In this document: positions 28,408-37,472 of the stretch, piece by piece | Layout of the letters: every line of letters begins with the position of its first letter | Position numbering within the stretch: the stretch's first letter is position 1 | Assembly: GCF_009720525.1 (NCBI RefSeq) | Contig: NZ_CP043930.1 | Location: 1 to 64,000, forward strand | Origin: Gimesia benthica | Lineage (GTDB): Bacteria; Planctomycetota; Planctomycetia; Planctomycetales; Planctomycetaceae | DNA: 64,000 bases | Direction: 5' to 3' | The notes under the pieces: model-generated | Databases searched by the model: none | Told to the model about the DNA's origin: nothing | What the model saw: the letters and a program-made list of their open reading frames with translations, nothing else | Program-made: the position numbers and the translations under genes

Positions 28408-29484
28408 ATGAGAGAGTTACGACCTGTGAACGTATTCCGCAACGTGTTGCCTCTGTTTCTCGTCTGTTTCGGCATGACCGCATCCACCCACGCCAACCCA
28501 CCCGAAAACACCACCGCCGACCAGCCCGGCCTGGTGAAACAGGAGTTCGTGTATACCGATGCGTCGTTCCCTTCCTGCCATGCCTCGACGATTGTGGAGA
28601 CACCCAAAGGCCTGGTATGTGCTTTCTTCGGCGGTACACATGAGAAGAACCCCGATGTAGAGATCTGGGTGTGCCGCAACGAGGGTGATGGCTGGACCGC
28701 TCCCGTAAGTGTCGCGGATGGCGTCGAGAGTGACTCGAAGCGGTATCCCTGCTGGAATCCGGTGCTGTTTCAGACAAAACCGGGCACGCTGCTGCTGTTT
28801 TACAAGGTCGGTCCCAATCCGAGTGAATGGTGGGGCATGCTGAAAGTCTCCCACGACAACGGCAAAACCTGGGGGGCTGCGAAACGGTTGCCAGACGGCT
28901 TTGTCGGTCCTGTTAAAAACAAACCGTTCCTGCTGGCCGACGGTACGCTGCTCTGTCCCGCGAGTACCGAACACAACGGCTGGCAGTTGCAGATGGAGTG
29001 GACTCCCGATCTCGGGAAGACCTGGCACCGGACCGGTCCGTTGAACGACGGGCACAAAATCGGTGCGATTCAGCCCTCCGTGCTCAAATATGGCGACAAG
29101 CTGCAGATTCTCTGCCGCAGCCGACAGGGGAAAATCGTTGAAGCCTGGTCGGACGACAATGGCCGTTCGTGGGGTGAAGTCACCATGACCTCGCTGCCCA
29201 ACCCGAACAGCGGCACCGACGCGGTCACGCTGAAAGATGGCCGTGCCCTGCTGGTTTATAACCCGACGAAGAAAGGCCGCAGTCCGCTGCATGTCGCGGT
29301 TTCGGAAGACGGCAAACACTGGTCAACGGCCCTGGTGCTGGAAGATCAGAAGGGGGAATACTCTTACCCGGCTGTGATTCAGACCGACGACGGGAAGGTG
29401 CACATCACCTACACCTGGAAGCGGGATCTGGTCAAGCATGTGGTGCTGGACCCCAGCCAGCTCAAACTCAAAGCGATCGACTGA
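28408..29484 (+). CDS. Secreted BNR-repeat sialidase-like protein
   Basis: ATG 28408 (MRELRPVNVF) gives 358 residues with a signal peptide ending near THA-NPP. Asp-box motifs typical of six-bladed sialidase propellers are SHDNGKTWG, TPDLGKTWH, SDDNGRSWG and SEDGKHWS. An N-terminal SCHASTIVETPKGLVCAFFGGTHE is common in planctomycete exo-alpha-sialidase-like proteins. It probably acts on sulfated or sialic-type glycans in the periplasm. The exact substrate is unknown. Confidence 0.82.
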   Translation: MRELRPVNVFRNVLPLFLVCFGMTASTHANPPENTTADQPGLVKQEFVYTDASFPSCHASTIVETPKGLVCAFFGGTHEKNPDVEIWVCRNEGDGWTAPVSVADGVESDSKRYPCWNPVLFQTKPGTLLLFYKVGPNPSEWWGMLKVSHDNGKTWGAAKRLPDGFVGPVKNKPFLLADGTLLCPASTEHNGWQLQMEWTPDLGKTWHRTGPLNDGHKIGAIQPSVLKYGDKLQILCRSRQGKIVEAWSDDNGRSWGEVTMTSLPNPNSGTDAVTLKDGRALLVYNPTKKGRSPLHVAVSEDGKHWSTALVLEDQKGEYSYPAVIQTDDGKVHITYTWKRDLVKHVVLDPSQLKLKAID

Positions 29485-29496
29485 GAGGCGTGAGCG

Positions 29497-30174
29497 TTGG
29501 CTGAAGAAAAACGAGTTCCTCCCCACCGCAGGATGCTGCTCTGGCTGGTGCTGCAATGGATTCTCCAGGTGATCTTTGGAATCTGGCTGCGGTACCGGGC
29601 GCGCCATGAAGAGCGTCTGCCTGCCCAGGGAGGCGGGGTGCTGGTCAGTAATCACCAGAGTTTTCTCGATCCGCTGCTGATCGGTCTGCCCTTGAGTCGA
29701 CCGATCAGCTTCATGGCGCGGGATTCCCTGTTTCGAATCCCACTGCTGGGTCCCTTCCTGCGGTACACGTATGTGATACCCATCAGCCGCCGGTCGGCGA
29801 GTTCGACCAGTTTTCGGGCCGCGATTGAGAATATCGAGAACGGAAACCTGGTGGGAATCTTCCCCGAGGGGACCCGTTCCGAAGACGGGGAGGTCCAGCG
29901 TTTCAAGCCGGGGTTTCTGGCACTGCTCAAGCGGACCGATGCCGCCATTTATCCGATTGGGATAGCGGGGGCCTACCAGGCACTGCCGCGCGGGGCGTGG
30001 TTTCTGCATCCGCGGCCGGTACGCGTGGTCTTTGGCGAACCGATCCCGGCGGCGACGGTTAAGGAGTACTGTGCGCGGGGGGCCGAGAAAGATCTGCTGG
30101 CCCTGACACAAGAGCGGGTGATCGCCTGTCAGCGCGAGGCGGCGATCTGGCTGGATCCCGAGTCGCAGGACTGA
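29497..30174 (+). CDS. plsC: 1-acyl-sn-glycerol-3-phosphate acyltransferase
   Basis: This 225-residue LPLAT-family enzyme adds the second acyl chain in phospholipid synthesis. It has one N-terminal membrane segment, catalytic NHQSFLD (HX4D) and FPEGTRSEDG. The likely start is TTG 29497 after GAGAGGCG, 12 bases behind the sialidase stop; ATG 29533 is an alternative that would shorten the N-terminus by 12 residues. Confidence 0.85.
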   Translation: MAEEKRVPPHRRMLLWLVLQWILQVIFGIWLRYRARHEERLPAQGGGVLVSNHQSFLDPLLIGLPLSRPISFMARDSLFRIPLLGPFLRYTYVIPISRRSASSTSFRAAIENIENGNLVGIFPEGTRSEDGEVQRFKPGFLALLKRTDAAIYPIGIAGAYQALPRGAWFLHPRPVRVVFGEPIPAATVKEYCARGAEKDLLALTQERVIACQREAAIWLDPESQD

Positions 30175-30312
30175 TTTTGACCTGAATTCGGCCTGATTTC
30201 CGGGGGAGTCGGGATTGTCAATTCGATCAGAGTCCACTATGGTTTGCGCTACGGAATGGACGTCTTATTTTCTCGTTGACAGCACATCGTTTTTTAACAG
30301 CAGGGGCTGATT

Positions 30313-31662
30313 ATGTCGGAACGGATTCTGAGTATTTCTGGTTTACGGGGTGTCGTGGGGAACGGTTTGACTCCCGATTACCTGACCCGCTTTGCCGCAG
30401 CGGTGGGAACGATTGCCGACCAGGGGACCGTAGTCCTCTCGCGTGACGGACGTGGCAGTGGTCGGATGGTGCGGCATGCAGTCATTTCCGGTCTGTTGGC
30501 GACGGGCTGCAAGGTGATTGACGCCGACATCGCGACAACGCCAACCTGCGGCGTACTGGTGACACATCTGAAGGCCGCCGGGGGGATCCAGATCACGGCG
30601 AGCCATAATCCGATCCCCTGGAACGGGCTCAAGCCGTTTTCACCTGAAGGTTCGGTCTACAACCAGGAGCAGGGAGAGCGGCTGCTGGATGTGCTCAACA
30701 ATGAGAAGTTCAACTTTGTCTCCTGGGATCAGCTGGGAGAGGTCGAACGGTACGAGCATGCTGCAGGTCCCCATATCGAACGCGTGCTGGCGTTGATTGA
30801 CCAGGCGGCGATTCAGCAGCGGAAGTTCAAAGTGGTGCTGGACTGTAACCATGGTTCGGGTGGTGTGGCGACGCCCTATCTGCTGGAAGCGCTGGGCTGT
30901 GAAGTGATTGTGCTGGGCGGTACGCCGGACGGTAATTTCGCACATACTCCCGAACCGTTGAAGGAGAACCTGACCTCACTGTGTGAGGATGTGGTCAAGC
31001 AGGGCGCGGATGCGGGCTTTGCCCAGGATCCCGATGCAGACCGACTGGCGATCGTGGATGAGACGGGGCGGTATATCGGCGAAGAGCTGACGCTGGCCCT
31101 GGGTGCCGACTACGTGCTGTCCCGGACGCCGGGACCGATTGTGGTGAATGGTTCCACCAGCCGGGTGACGGCGGATATTGCGGCGAAATATAACTGTCCC
31201 TTCTTCCGTTCCTATGTGGGCGAAGCACACGTCTGTGCGAAGATGAAGCAGGAAAAGGCGATCATCGGTGGTGAAGGGAACGGCGGGGTGATTGATCCCA
31301 AGGTCGGTTTTGTGCGGGACAGCTATGTGAGTATGGCATATGTGCTGGCTGGTCTGGCGGCTTCGAAACAGACGCTGTCCGCCTGGGCCGATTCGCTGCC
31401 GCAATACAGTATTGTGAAGAACAAAATCACCTGTCCGCGTGAAAAAGTGGCCGAAGCGTGTGCGGCGCTGGAGAAACATTTCGACTCGGCAAAGGCATCG
31501 TCGGGCGATGGCCTGCGTCTGGACTGGGACGACCGCTGGGTGCAGGTGCGGGCGAGCAACACGGAGCCGATCATCCGGGTCATCGCGGAAGCACCACAAA
31601 ACGATGAGGCCCAGCAGTTGTGTGAAGCGGCGATGGAGATCGTAGGCTCGGCTGTGTCTTAA
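30313..31662 (+). CDS. glmM: Phosphoglucosamine mutase-type phosphohexomutase
   Basis: This 449-residue alpha-D-phosphohexomutase has phosphoserine site TASHNP (near residue 100), metal site DPDADR, sugar loop GEGNGG and phosphate loop RASNTEPIIRV. It interconverts hexosamine or hexose 1- and 6-phosphates for envelope precursors. Phosphomannomutase is the close alternative. ATG 30313 has a short ribosome site (CAGGGG). Confidence 0.85.
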   Translation: MSERILSISGLRGVVGNGLTPDYLTRFAAAVGTIADQGTVVLSRDGRGSGRMVRHAVISGLLATGCKVIDADIATTPTCGVLVTHLKAAGGIQITASHNPIPWNGLKPFSPEGSVYNQEQGERLLDVLNNEKFNFVSWDQLGEVERYEHAAGPHIERVLALIDQAAIQQRKFKVVLDCNHGSGGVATPYLLEALGCEVIVLGGTPDGNFAHTPEPLKENLTSLCEDVVKQGADAGFAQDPDADRLAIVDETGRYIGEELTLALGADYVLSRTPGPIVVNGSTSRVTADIAAKYNCPFFRSYVGEAHVCAKMKQEKAIIGGEGNGGVIDPKVGFVRDSYVSMAYVLAGLAASKQTLSAWADSLPQYSIVKNKITCPREKVAEACAALEKHFDSAKASSGDGLRLDWDDRWVQVRASNTEPIIRVIAEAPQNDEAQQLCEAAMEIVGSAVS

Positions 31663-31730
31663 GGTTTTATTATCTACCACGGCCAGCACGAAATACACGA
31701 AAGTTTGCTGTGTTCGTCGCCCGGTTTCGT

Positions 31731-32990
31731 TTACGGTCCCGCATAGAAGCCCAGATGGCGGAGGCACTCAATCAGGAGCAGCAGGACGCTTAAAAGGGCG
31801 CCCAGGAATGGAATGCAGAGTGGGTAACGTGACCCCGTGGCTTTGTCGGGTTCCGTGGTGCGTTTGAGTTTGATGAGTGCGGCGTTGACCATGGTGAAGA
31901 CGCAGAGCATGACGAAGCTGGTGCCCCGGGCCAGGGATTCGATGGGAAAGGCTAAGGCTAGTATCAGAACGGTGCCGGTCGCGATGCCTGTAGCCCAGAG
32001 TGGCGTGCGGGTGCTGGGGTGAACGTTTCCCAGGAATTCCGGCGCGAGTCCCTGACGTCCCATGCCATAGAGGATGCGCGACGCCATGACGACCTGCACC
32101 ATCACTCCGTTGAGCACGGCGATCAGGCTGATGGCGCTGATGAGCCAGGGCGGAACCAGACCGTGCTGGCGGACGAGGTCGGTAAAGGGTGCCGAGCTGC
32201 TGCTCAGTTGATCCAGTGGTAAGGTCAGTACGGCTACCAGAGAGACGAGCAAATAGAGCGCGGTCGTGATGATCAGTGCCAGAATAATGGACCTGGGCAG
32301 CGTTCGTTCTGCCTCAGTGACTTCCTCGGCCATATTCACCATATCCTCAAAGCCGATGAAAGCATAGAAGGCCAGAAAACTGCCGAACAGGATGGTCAAC
32401 CAGGCCTCCGCTGCCAAGGGGGGAATGAATTCCGGCATTCGCATCGGAACACGGATTAATTCCCCCGCGCCGCCGGCAATGACGATCAAAACGCCTGCCA
32501 GTTCGATAAAAGTAATCACTACGACCGCACCGACGGCTTCATCGACTCCGAGTGCCGCCAGAAATCCGACAGAGAGGACAAGTATTGTGATCGCCAGGAA
32601 GCCGGGTAACGCAATGAATTCGTGCAGGTAACCGACGAAGCCCCGGGCAATGGTCGCCGCGGAGACGATTCCGGTGGTCAACACGGCGAGACCTACGAGT
32701 CTCGAGAGCGTCTTGCGATTAAAGGCCGCGTGGACATAAGCGACTTCTCCGGCACTGACGGGCAGGCGGCTGGTCAGTTCTGCATAAGAGAGCGCACTGA
32801 AACTGACGATGATCGCGGAGACCAGAAATGCCAGTGGGGTCAACATGCCTGCGGAACCGGCGATTTTGCTGATCAAAACATAGATGCCTGCCCCGAGCAT
32901 GGTCCCCACGCCGTAAAGGACCAGCTTCCAGAGGCTGATCGAGCGTTTGAGGGTGGCTGCGTCGACTGGTGTCTCAGGTTTTTGTTCCAT
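31731..32990 (-). CDS. APC-family amino acid permease
   Basis: This 419-residue transporter has about 12 membrane segments. Helix 1 carries the substrate motif GVGTMLGAGIYVLI, and helix 6 has FLAFYAFIGFEDMVNMAEEV. These are typical of APC transporters. The substrate cannot be read from sequence. It is convergent with glmM. Confidence 0.85.
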   Translation of the reverse strand: MEQKPETPVDAATLKRSISLWKLVLYGVGTMLGAGIYVLISKIAGSAGMLTPLAFLVSAIIVSFSALSYAELTSRLPVSAGEVAYVHAAFNRKTLSRLVGLAVLTTGIVSAATIARGFVGYLHEFIALPGFLAITILVLSVGFLAALGVDEAVGAVVVITFIELAGVLIVIAGGAGELIRVPMRMPEFIPPLAAEAWLTILFGSFLAFYAFIGFEDMVNMAEEVTEAERTLPRSIILALIITTALYLLVSLVAVLTLPLDQLSSSSAPFTDLVRQHGLVPPWLISAISLIAVLNGVMVQVVMASRILYGMGRQGLAPEFLGNVHPSTRTPLWATGIATGTVLILALAFPIESLARGTSFVMLCVFTMVNAALIKLKRTTEPDKATGSRYPLCIPFLGALLSVLLLLIECLRHLGFYAGP

Positions 32991-33150
32991 ATCCGCTGAT
33001 CTGACACGATGAGTCTGAAGTACTGTACCTTGTACGATGCGAAAGCCTGATTATAACAGATCGGAAACGGTTCTGGTCTACTGAGAGATATTTCTCAGAT
33101 GGTTCAGGAAGTGTTTGATCTTTGAATCGTTGGCTTCGTATAATCGTGGC

Positions 33151-34185
33151 ATGACAGATCGCAGACATTTCATCAAGACGGCAGCGGGGCTGGGTGCTTC
33201 GCTTTCCCTGTTTACGAACCTGAAGGTACGCGCGCAGGAGGGACCCGCTCCCCGCCGACCTTTGATCCTGTGCAGTCGGGGTGAGGAGTGGGCCGAGAAG
33301 GTCCTGCGTCCCGGTTGGAACGTGTTCGAGAAGGGGGGCGATATTCTCGACGCGGTGGAAGAATCTGCACGGGTGACGGAACTGGATCCCGAAGATCAGT
33401 CAGTGGGCTATGGCGGCTTGCCGAACGAGGAAGGGGTGGTTCAGCTCGATGCCTGCTTCATGGATGGCCGGACGCATAACTGCGGTTCGGTGGCGGCGCT
33501 GGAGATGATTAAGACGCCGTCATCGGTGGCCCGACTGGTGATGGAGCGGACCGATCACATTCACCTGGTGGGTGAGGGGGCCCGTAAGTTTGCGCGGGCG
33601 CATGGCTTCAAGGAAGAGAACCTGCTGACGGACAAATCGCGCAAGATGTGGCTCCGCTGGAAAGAGAATCTGAGCGACAAGGACGACTGGTTCCCGCCTA
33701 AAGACGGCAATTACGATCTGGAGAAACGGCCGACCGGCACGATCAACATTCTGGCGCTGGACAGCCAAGGGGATCTGGCCGGCTGCACAACGACCTCGGG
33801 GTTGTTCGGGAAGCTGCCGGGCCGGATTGGGGATTCGCCGATTATTGGCGCGGGTCTGTATGTGGACAACGAAGTGGGTGCCGCGGGTGCGACGGGGCGG
33901 GGTGAAGAGATTCTGCGAACCTGCGGGAGCTTTTTCGTCGTGGAACAGATGCGGGCCGGGAAGAGCCCGCGTGAGGCGTGCGAAGCGTTATGTCACCGCA
34001 TCGTGAAGATCAACGGCGGCCCGGAGAAGGTGAACTTCACCGATAAGATCGTGGCGATCAATAAGAATGGTGAAGCGGGCTGCTTTGCCATTCAGGGCCG
34101 GAAAGACAAGCCCCCCAAGGCGGCGGTGATAACCGCAGCGGGGATTCAGATTGTTGAGGGTGGTTATCTGATTGAGGTGGGGTAG
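33151..34185 (+). CDS. Glycosylasparaginase-family amidohydrolase, Tat-exported
   Basis: ATG 33151 (MTDRRHFIKTAAGLGASLSL) gives 344 residues with a twin-arginine-like signal. It is an N-terminal nucleophile hydrolase. The autoproteolysis and nucleophile site is the Thr in RPTGTINI, and GYGGLPNEEGVVQLDACFMDG and GDSPIIGAGLYVDNEVGAA are family motifs. It cleaves the GlcNAc-Asn bond of glycopeptides; plain asparaginase activity is possible. Confidence 0.88.
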   Translation: MTDRRHFIKTAAGLGASLSLFTNLKVRAQEGPAPRRPLILCSRGEEWAEKVLRPGWNVFEKGGDILDAVEESARVTELDPEDQSVGYGGLPNEEGVVQLDACFMDGRTHNCGSVAALEMIKTPSSVARLVMERTDHIHLVGEGARKFARAHGFKEENLLTDKSRKMWLRWKENLSDKDDWFPPKDGNYDLEKRPTGTINILALDSQGDLAGCTTTSGLFGKLPGRIGDSPIIGAGLYVDNEVGAAGATGRGEEILRTCGSFFVVEQMRAGKSPREACEALCHRIVKINGGPEKVNFTDKIVAINKNGEAGCFAIQGRKDKPPKAAVITAAGIQIVEGGYLIEVG

Positions 34186-34214
34186 TGGATTTCTTTCACA
34201 TCACTCTCTTCACT

Positions 34215-35000
34215 CTAGGGCCACAGCATAAACAGGGCCATCAGGATCATGGCTGTGTTTTCGATGATCGTCACTGCGGACATGGGTAGATTGAAGACCG
34301 TTCCCAGGCAGGCACATTGAATTGCCTGACGTTTGCGGACTGCCTGCAGGACTCCGATTAAGCCGACGCCCATGACAGTGGCGGTGACGAGATTCACGAT
34401 GGTCGGAAAGACGCCCAAAATGAACGCGACGCCGAGCGTGAATTCCAGAAAGGGGTAGAGCACGGCATAGAGACGCGATCGTCTGGCCACGATGTCGTAA
34501 GTCGCAAAGGCGTCTGCAAATTTGCTGACATCGAGCAGCTTGAAGAAGGCAAAACCCAGGAAGAAGCAGCCCATAAAGTAACGCATGAAGTTTTCGAGCG
34601 TCGCGCCTGTATTATGCATCGAAGTTAAAATTGCGGCGGCACCAGCCACATAGAACACGACCAGCAGCAGTGGCTTGTAGGTTGCCAGGCTGAACTTCGG
34701 TTTCTCTTCCGTAACCGGCGCAGGTTGACTCTGCAGGATTTCCAGACCGGGTCTGGGGTTCTCTACGATGGCTGCTTCGTAGCCGGCGTTCGTGACCACT
34801 TCGACCAGTTTTTCGGCAGGCTGGGCTCCGCTGACTTTCGCAGTGACCGTCTTTGCGGCGCTCGTGAGATCAGCCTTCCACTCGAGGATTTCGGGGGCCT
34901 GGTCCAGAGAGGGTTGTAGTTTGCTCAAACAGGACTGGCACTTGAGATTGGTTGATACCTTCACTTCCTGAAACTGTTCTGTTTGTTCAAGAGTCTGCAT
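34215..35000 (-). CDS. HMA domain fused to MauE/DoxX-like membrane protein
   Basis: The start at 35000 (MQTLEQTEQF) follows the MerR-type gene on the same strand. Residues about 10-75 are a heavy-metal-associated domain with KCQSC. Then comes a linker and four or five membrane segments of the MauE/DoxX type, ending with a Cys pair (IQCACLG). The layout recalls a MerP fused to a MerT-like importer, but the membrane part is a different family. It probably moves or binds a metal ion under control of the regulator next door. Confidence 0.78.
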   Translation of the reverse strand: MQTLEQTEQFQEVKVSTNLKCQSCLSKLQPSLDQAPEILEWKADLTSAAKTVTAKVSGAQPAEKLVEVVTNAGYEAAIVENPRPGLEILQSQPAPVTEEKPKFSLATYKPLLLVVFYVAGAAAILTSMHNTGATLENFMRYFMGCFFLGFAFFKLLDVSKFADAFATYDIVARRSRLYAVLYPFLEFTLGVAFILGVFPTIVNLVTATVMGVGLIGVLQAVRKRQAIQCACLGTVFNLPMSAVTIIENTAMILMALFMLWP

Positions 35001-35031
35001 TTTATTATCTCCGTATCGGATGGATGATGGT

Positions 35032-35436
35032 CTATTTTTCAGAGGGAAGAATCGACAAAATGATGGGGCAGTCTTCCAGCGCCCCATGTCCCGAACACTT
35101 TTCGTAGAGTGTGTCGAGAGTGTCAGCCAGTCTTTTCAGATCGTCGATTTTCTGACGGATCTCGGACAGTTTCTGTCCCGCCAGCTGCTTGACCTCACGC
35201 TTGGAGGAACCAGGGTTGTCTGCAATGCTTAATAACTGTTCGACCTCAGCCAGCGTGAACCCCAGTTCCTGGGCCCGTTTGATAAACCGGATGCGATCGA
35301 TGGCCTCCGGCGGATATTCCCGGAAGGGGGCTTTAATGCGTGGCTGGTCGACCAGACCTTTGCGTTCGTAGAAGCGTACTGTTTCGACTCCCACCCCTGC
35401 GGCCTGAGCGACACGTCCGATTGTTAATTGACTCAT
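35032..35436 (-). CDS. MerR-family metal-responsive regulator
   Basis: This 134-residue protein has an N-terminal MerR helix-turn-helix (LTIGRVAQAAGVGVETVRFYERKGL), a coiled coil and a C-terminal loop CSGHGALEDC with two Cys where mercury MerR has its metal ligands. The first ligand Cys (position 82 in Tn501 MerR) is missing, and that segment reads SSKREVKQLAGQKL. The gene is first in an operon with the HMA-MauE gene and probably controls its own promoter. Confidence 0.85.
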   Translation of the reverse strand: MSQLTIGRVAQAAGVGVETVRFYERKGLVDQPRIKAPFREYPPEAIDRIRFIKRAQELGFTLAEVEQLLSIADNPGSSKREVKQLAGQKLSEIRQKIDDLKRLADTLDTLYEKCSGHGALEDCPIILSILPSEK

Positions 35437-35453
35437 GTTTTACCTCCTGAAGC

Positions 35454-35485
35454 ATTATAGACTCTGTACTATAGTACGGGGTCAA
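35454..35485 (-). promoter_or_regulatory. MerR-type promoter with 20-bp spacer and palindromic operator
   Basis: On the minus strand TTGACC (-35) and TATAAT (-10) are separated by 20 bases, the overlong spacing MerR proteins correct by bending DNA. The spacer contains GTACTATAGTAC, a 12-bp perfect palindrome at 35466-35477. An AGGAGG ribosome site and the MerR ATG follow. Confidence 0.88.
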
Positions 35486-35555
35486 GCGGTAAAACACATT
35501 CTTCAGGGAAAATATTTTTTGACCGGGGAGGGCTCGCTGAGAAATTGAGGTACGA

Positions 35556-35975
35556 TTAGCGATTCCAGTCGAACTTCAGCAGACGGAAGCCTGTGATTTT
35601 GAAGAAGATCGCGGAGAGGATGCTGAGGGCGACGACCGCCAGGGCGGCAGGGACGATGGCTGTGCAGAGGCCCAGGAAGGACCAGAGGCTGAATTCCGAG
35701 ACTGAGAGACCGCCGCGTTGTTGTGCGATTGTGATCAGCAACAGCAGCCATGCGGAGAGTAGCGGTGTTCCCAGCAGAAACAGGAATTCGCGGGTACGAG
35801 TTGAGCCGAAGTGCTCTGCCAGAAACATCCCCAGAGCGGCTCCCAGAAAGAGGGCGACCGGATACCAGGCACCGGTGAGGACTCCCGCGATGAGCGTCAA
35901 CAGCAGGACGATGCATATTCTGCCCAGGCTTGCAGGGATACTCTGGTTGGATTGAGGGGAGTTGTGACTGGTCAT
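35556..35975 (-). CDS. Small four-helix membrane protein, unknown
   Basis: This 139-residue protein has about four membrane segments (IVLLLTLIAGVLTGAW, VALFLGAALGMFLAE, LLGTPLLSAWLLLLITIA, LGLCTAIVPAALAVVALSILSAIF). No family is recognised. It starts at ATG 35975 with no clear neighbour partner. Confidence 0.65.
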   Translation of the reverse strand: MTSHNSPQSNQSIPASLGRICIVLLLTLIAGVLTGAWYPVALFLGAALGMFLAEHFGSTRTREFLFLLGTPLLSAWLLLLITIAQQRGGLSVSEFSLWSFLGLCTAIVPAALAVVALSILSAIFFKITGFRLLKFDWNR

Positions 35976-36289
35976 GATAGCCTGAAATTAAAGTGCAAAA
36001 CTTGCTTTCGTTCAGGATAAATGATCTGGAGATGGTACTCAAGGTGTTTTTGGAAGAACCATGGCTGGTACAAAACACACAATAGCGAGCGATGCGGGAA
36101 TAGACTACCGGGTATGCTCCTGCCAGGCTACACGCTGAGATTGACAATCATCAGCCAGTCATGGGAATCTAATTGACACTGCAAAGCCTTCAGTTATGAT
36201 TAATTGGGTACATATCTTCACGTGTCAGTCACAGCTCTATCGGTCCGCCAACCCGACCAGTCTGGTCGTCAGCCGAAAGGTCAAATCCG

Positions 36290-37309
36290 ATGCGAGGCAT
36301 TTCTGGTTTTATACCGCGCCGGCTCATTACGCTCGCAATTCTTGCGGGCGTGTTTCTCTCTCCTGAGCAGACATCTGCCCAGCAGAACAAAAAGGCGGAG
36401 CTCAAGGAACACTATGTCTTTGAATTTGTGCGGGTCTTCTACACTAAAGAGGGAACGGGGGCGGTCTCTCCCATCGATGTGAACAAGAATGGTGTCTCAG
36501 ACCAGGTGGAAAACGTTGCCAAGCAGGTGTGGGCGGCTCATCAACTCTTCTGCGGTGCTCTGGATTTTCCTGATCCATTCAAAAGTGACCGGTTTCAAGG
36601 TGTGAACTGTATTCAGGTCAGTATCAGGGATCGCAAGGAGATGGGGGGCCTGAACGGGATTGCTTACTCGAGTGCGCAGCGGGCGCGCAACATTCCCGAG
36701 GGAAACCCCAAGGACCGCTGTATTGTGATGGCGATTTCCAGTCAGCTCGATCCCACGAAAAACGTCACACCCACTCATGAAACGTTTCACCTGGTGCAAT
36801 ATGGCGCAACGCAGTTCAAAAACACCTGGTTTCTGGAAGGGATGGCACGCTGGGCCGAACATGGGACCGGGAAGGAGGGCATCGGCGAAATCAAATACTC
36901 TCCCAAAGGTCCCTGGCCGCAAATACCGGCGCATCTGGCTCAGCTGGCGAAAATGAAATCTGAGTCCGAGCACGTTTTGTGGAATCCGATTGCAGCCGGT
37001 ACCGACCGAGACGGTTCTCTCTCTACACAAATGCTGGGGCAAAAACTGGCCAGTCTCACCTATGCCGATGGAACTCCTGTGCTGAGGGATCGATTTCTGC
37101 AAGGAGGGAAGGTCATGCGAGACATCATCGTTGAGCTTGGGAAGATGGATGATGTTGCATTCAAAGATCTGAAGCTTGAAAAGTGGACCGAAGAGAACCG
37201 CAGGGCTCTGGAAAACAACCCGTATATCTACAAGGCGATCATGGATGCCCTGCGTAATCAGGGAGTTAAGGTGGGCGATTACGAGATTCCAGCAGAGCTG
37301 AAACGTTAG
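36290..37309 (+). CDS. Secreted putative zinc metallopeptidase
   Basis: This 339-residue protein has a signal peptide ending near TSA-QQN. The motif HETFH in VTPTHETFHLVQYG matches HExxH, with a likely third ligand Glu downstream in WFLEGMARWAEHG, as in gluzincin-type peptidases. DVNKNGVSDQVENVAKQV resembles a calcium loop. The exact family is not certain. Confidence 0.65.
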   Translation: MRGISGFIPRRLITLAILAGVFLSPEQTSAQQNKKAELKEHYVFEFVRVFYTKEGTGAVSPIDVNKNGVSDQVENVAKQVWAAHQLFCGALDFPDPFKSDRFQGVNCIQVSIRDRKEMGGLNGIAYSSAQRARNIPEGNPKDRCIVMAISSQLDPTKNVTPTHETFHLVQYGATQFKNTWFLEGMARWAEHGTGKEGIGEIKYSPKGPWPQIPAHLAQLAKMKSESEHVLWNPIAAGTDRDGSLSTQMLGQKLASLTYADGTPVLRDRFLQGGKVMRDIIVELGKMDDVAFKDLKLEKWTEENRRALENNPYIYKAIMDALRNQGVKVGDYEIPAELKR

Positions 37310-37387
37310 CGGGCGGATGCTGTCGAAGTCCTCATCCCTCGTACAGGAGGTGAGTAGAACCGTTTTTCCTGTGATGCAGGCAACTCT

Positions 37388-37436
37388 GACATTTTCCTGC
37401 TCGCTGCGCTCGGCCCGAATTGCATTCGGGCCCACC
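37388..37436. repeat. Dispersed palindromic repeat, copy 1
   Basis: TTTCCTGCTCGCTGCGCTCGG is followed by the palindrome GCCCGAATTGCATTCGGGC. Related copies lie at 47291-47345 and 47583-47640. Confidence 0.75.
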
Positions 37437-37472
37437 TGTTCTAATTTCTCAGTTGGAACTGCGGGAATCTGT

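Noticed and set aside
28417-32999. Several long open frames antisense to the sialidase, plsC, glmM and permease genes
   Set aside because: GC-rich third positions in real genes commonly leave antisense frames open. The products are unrecognisable.
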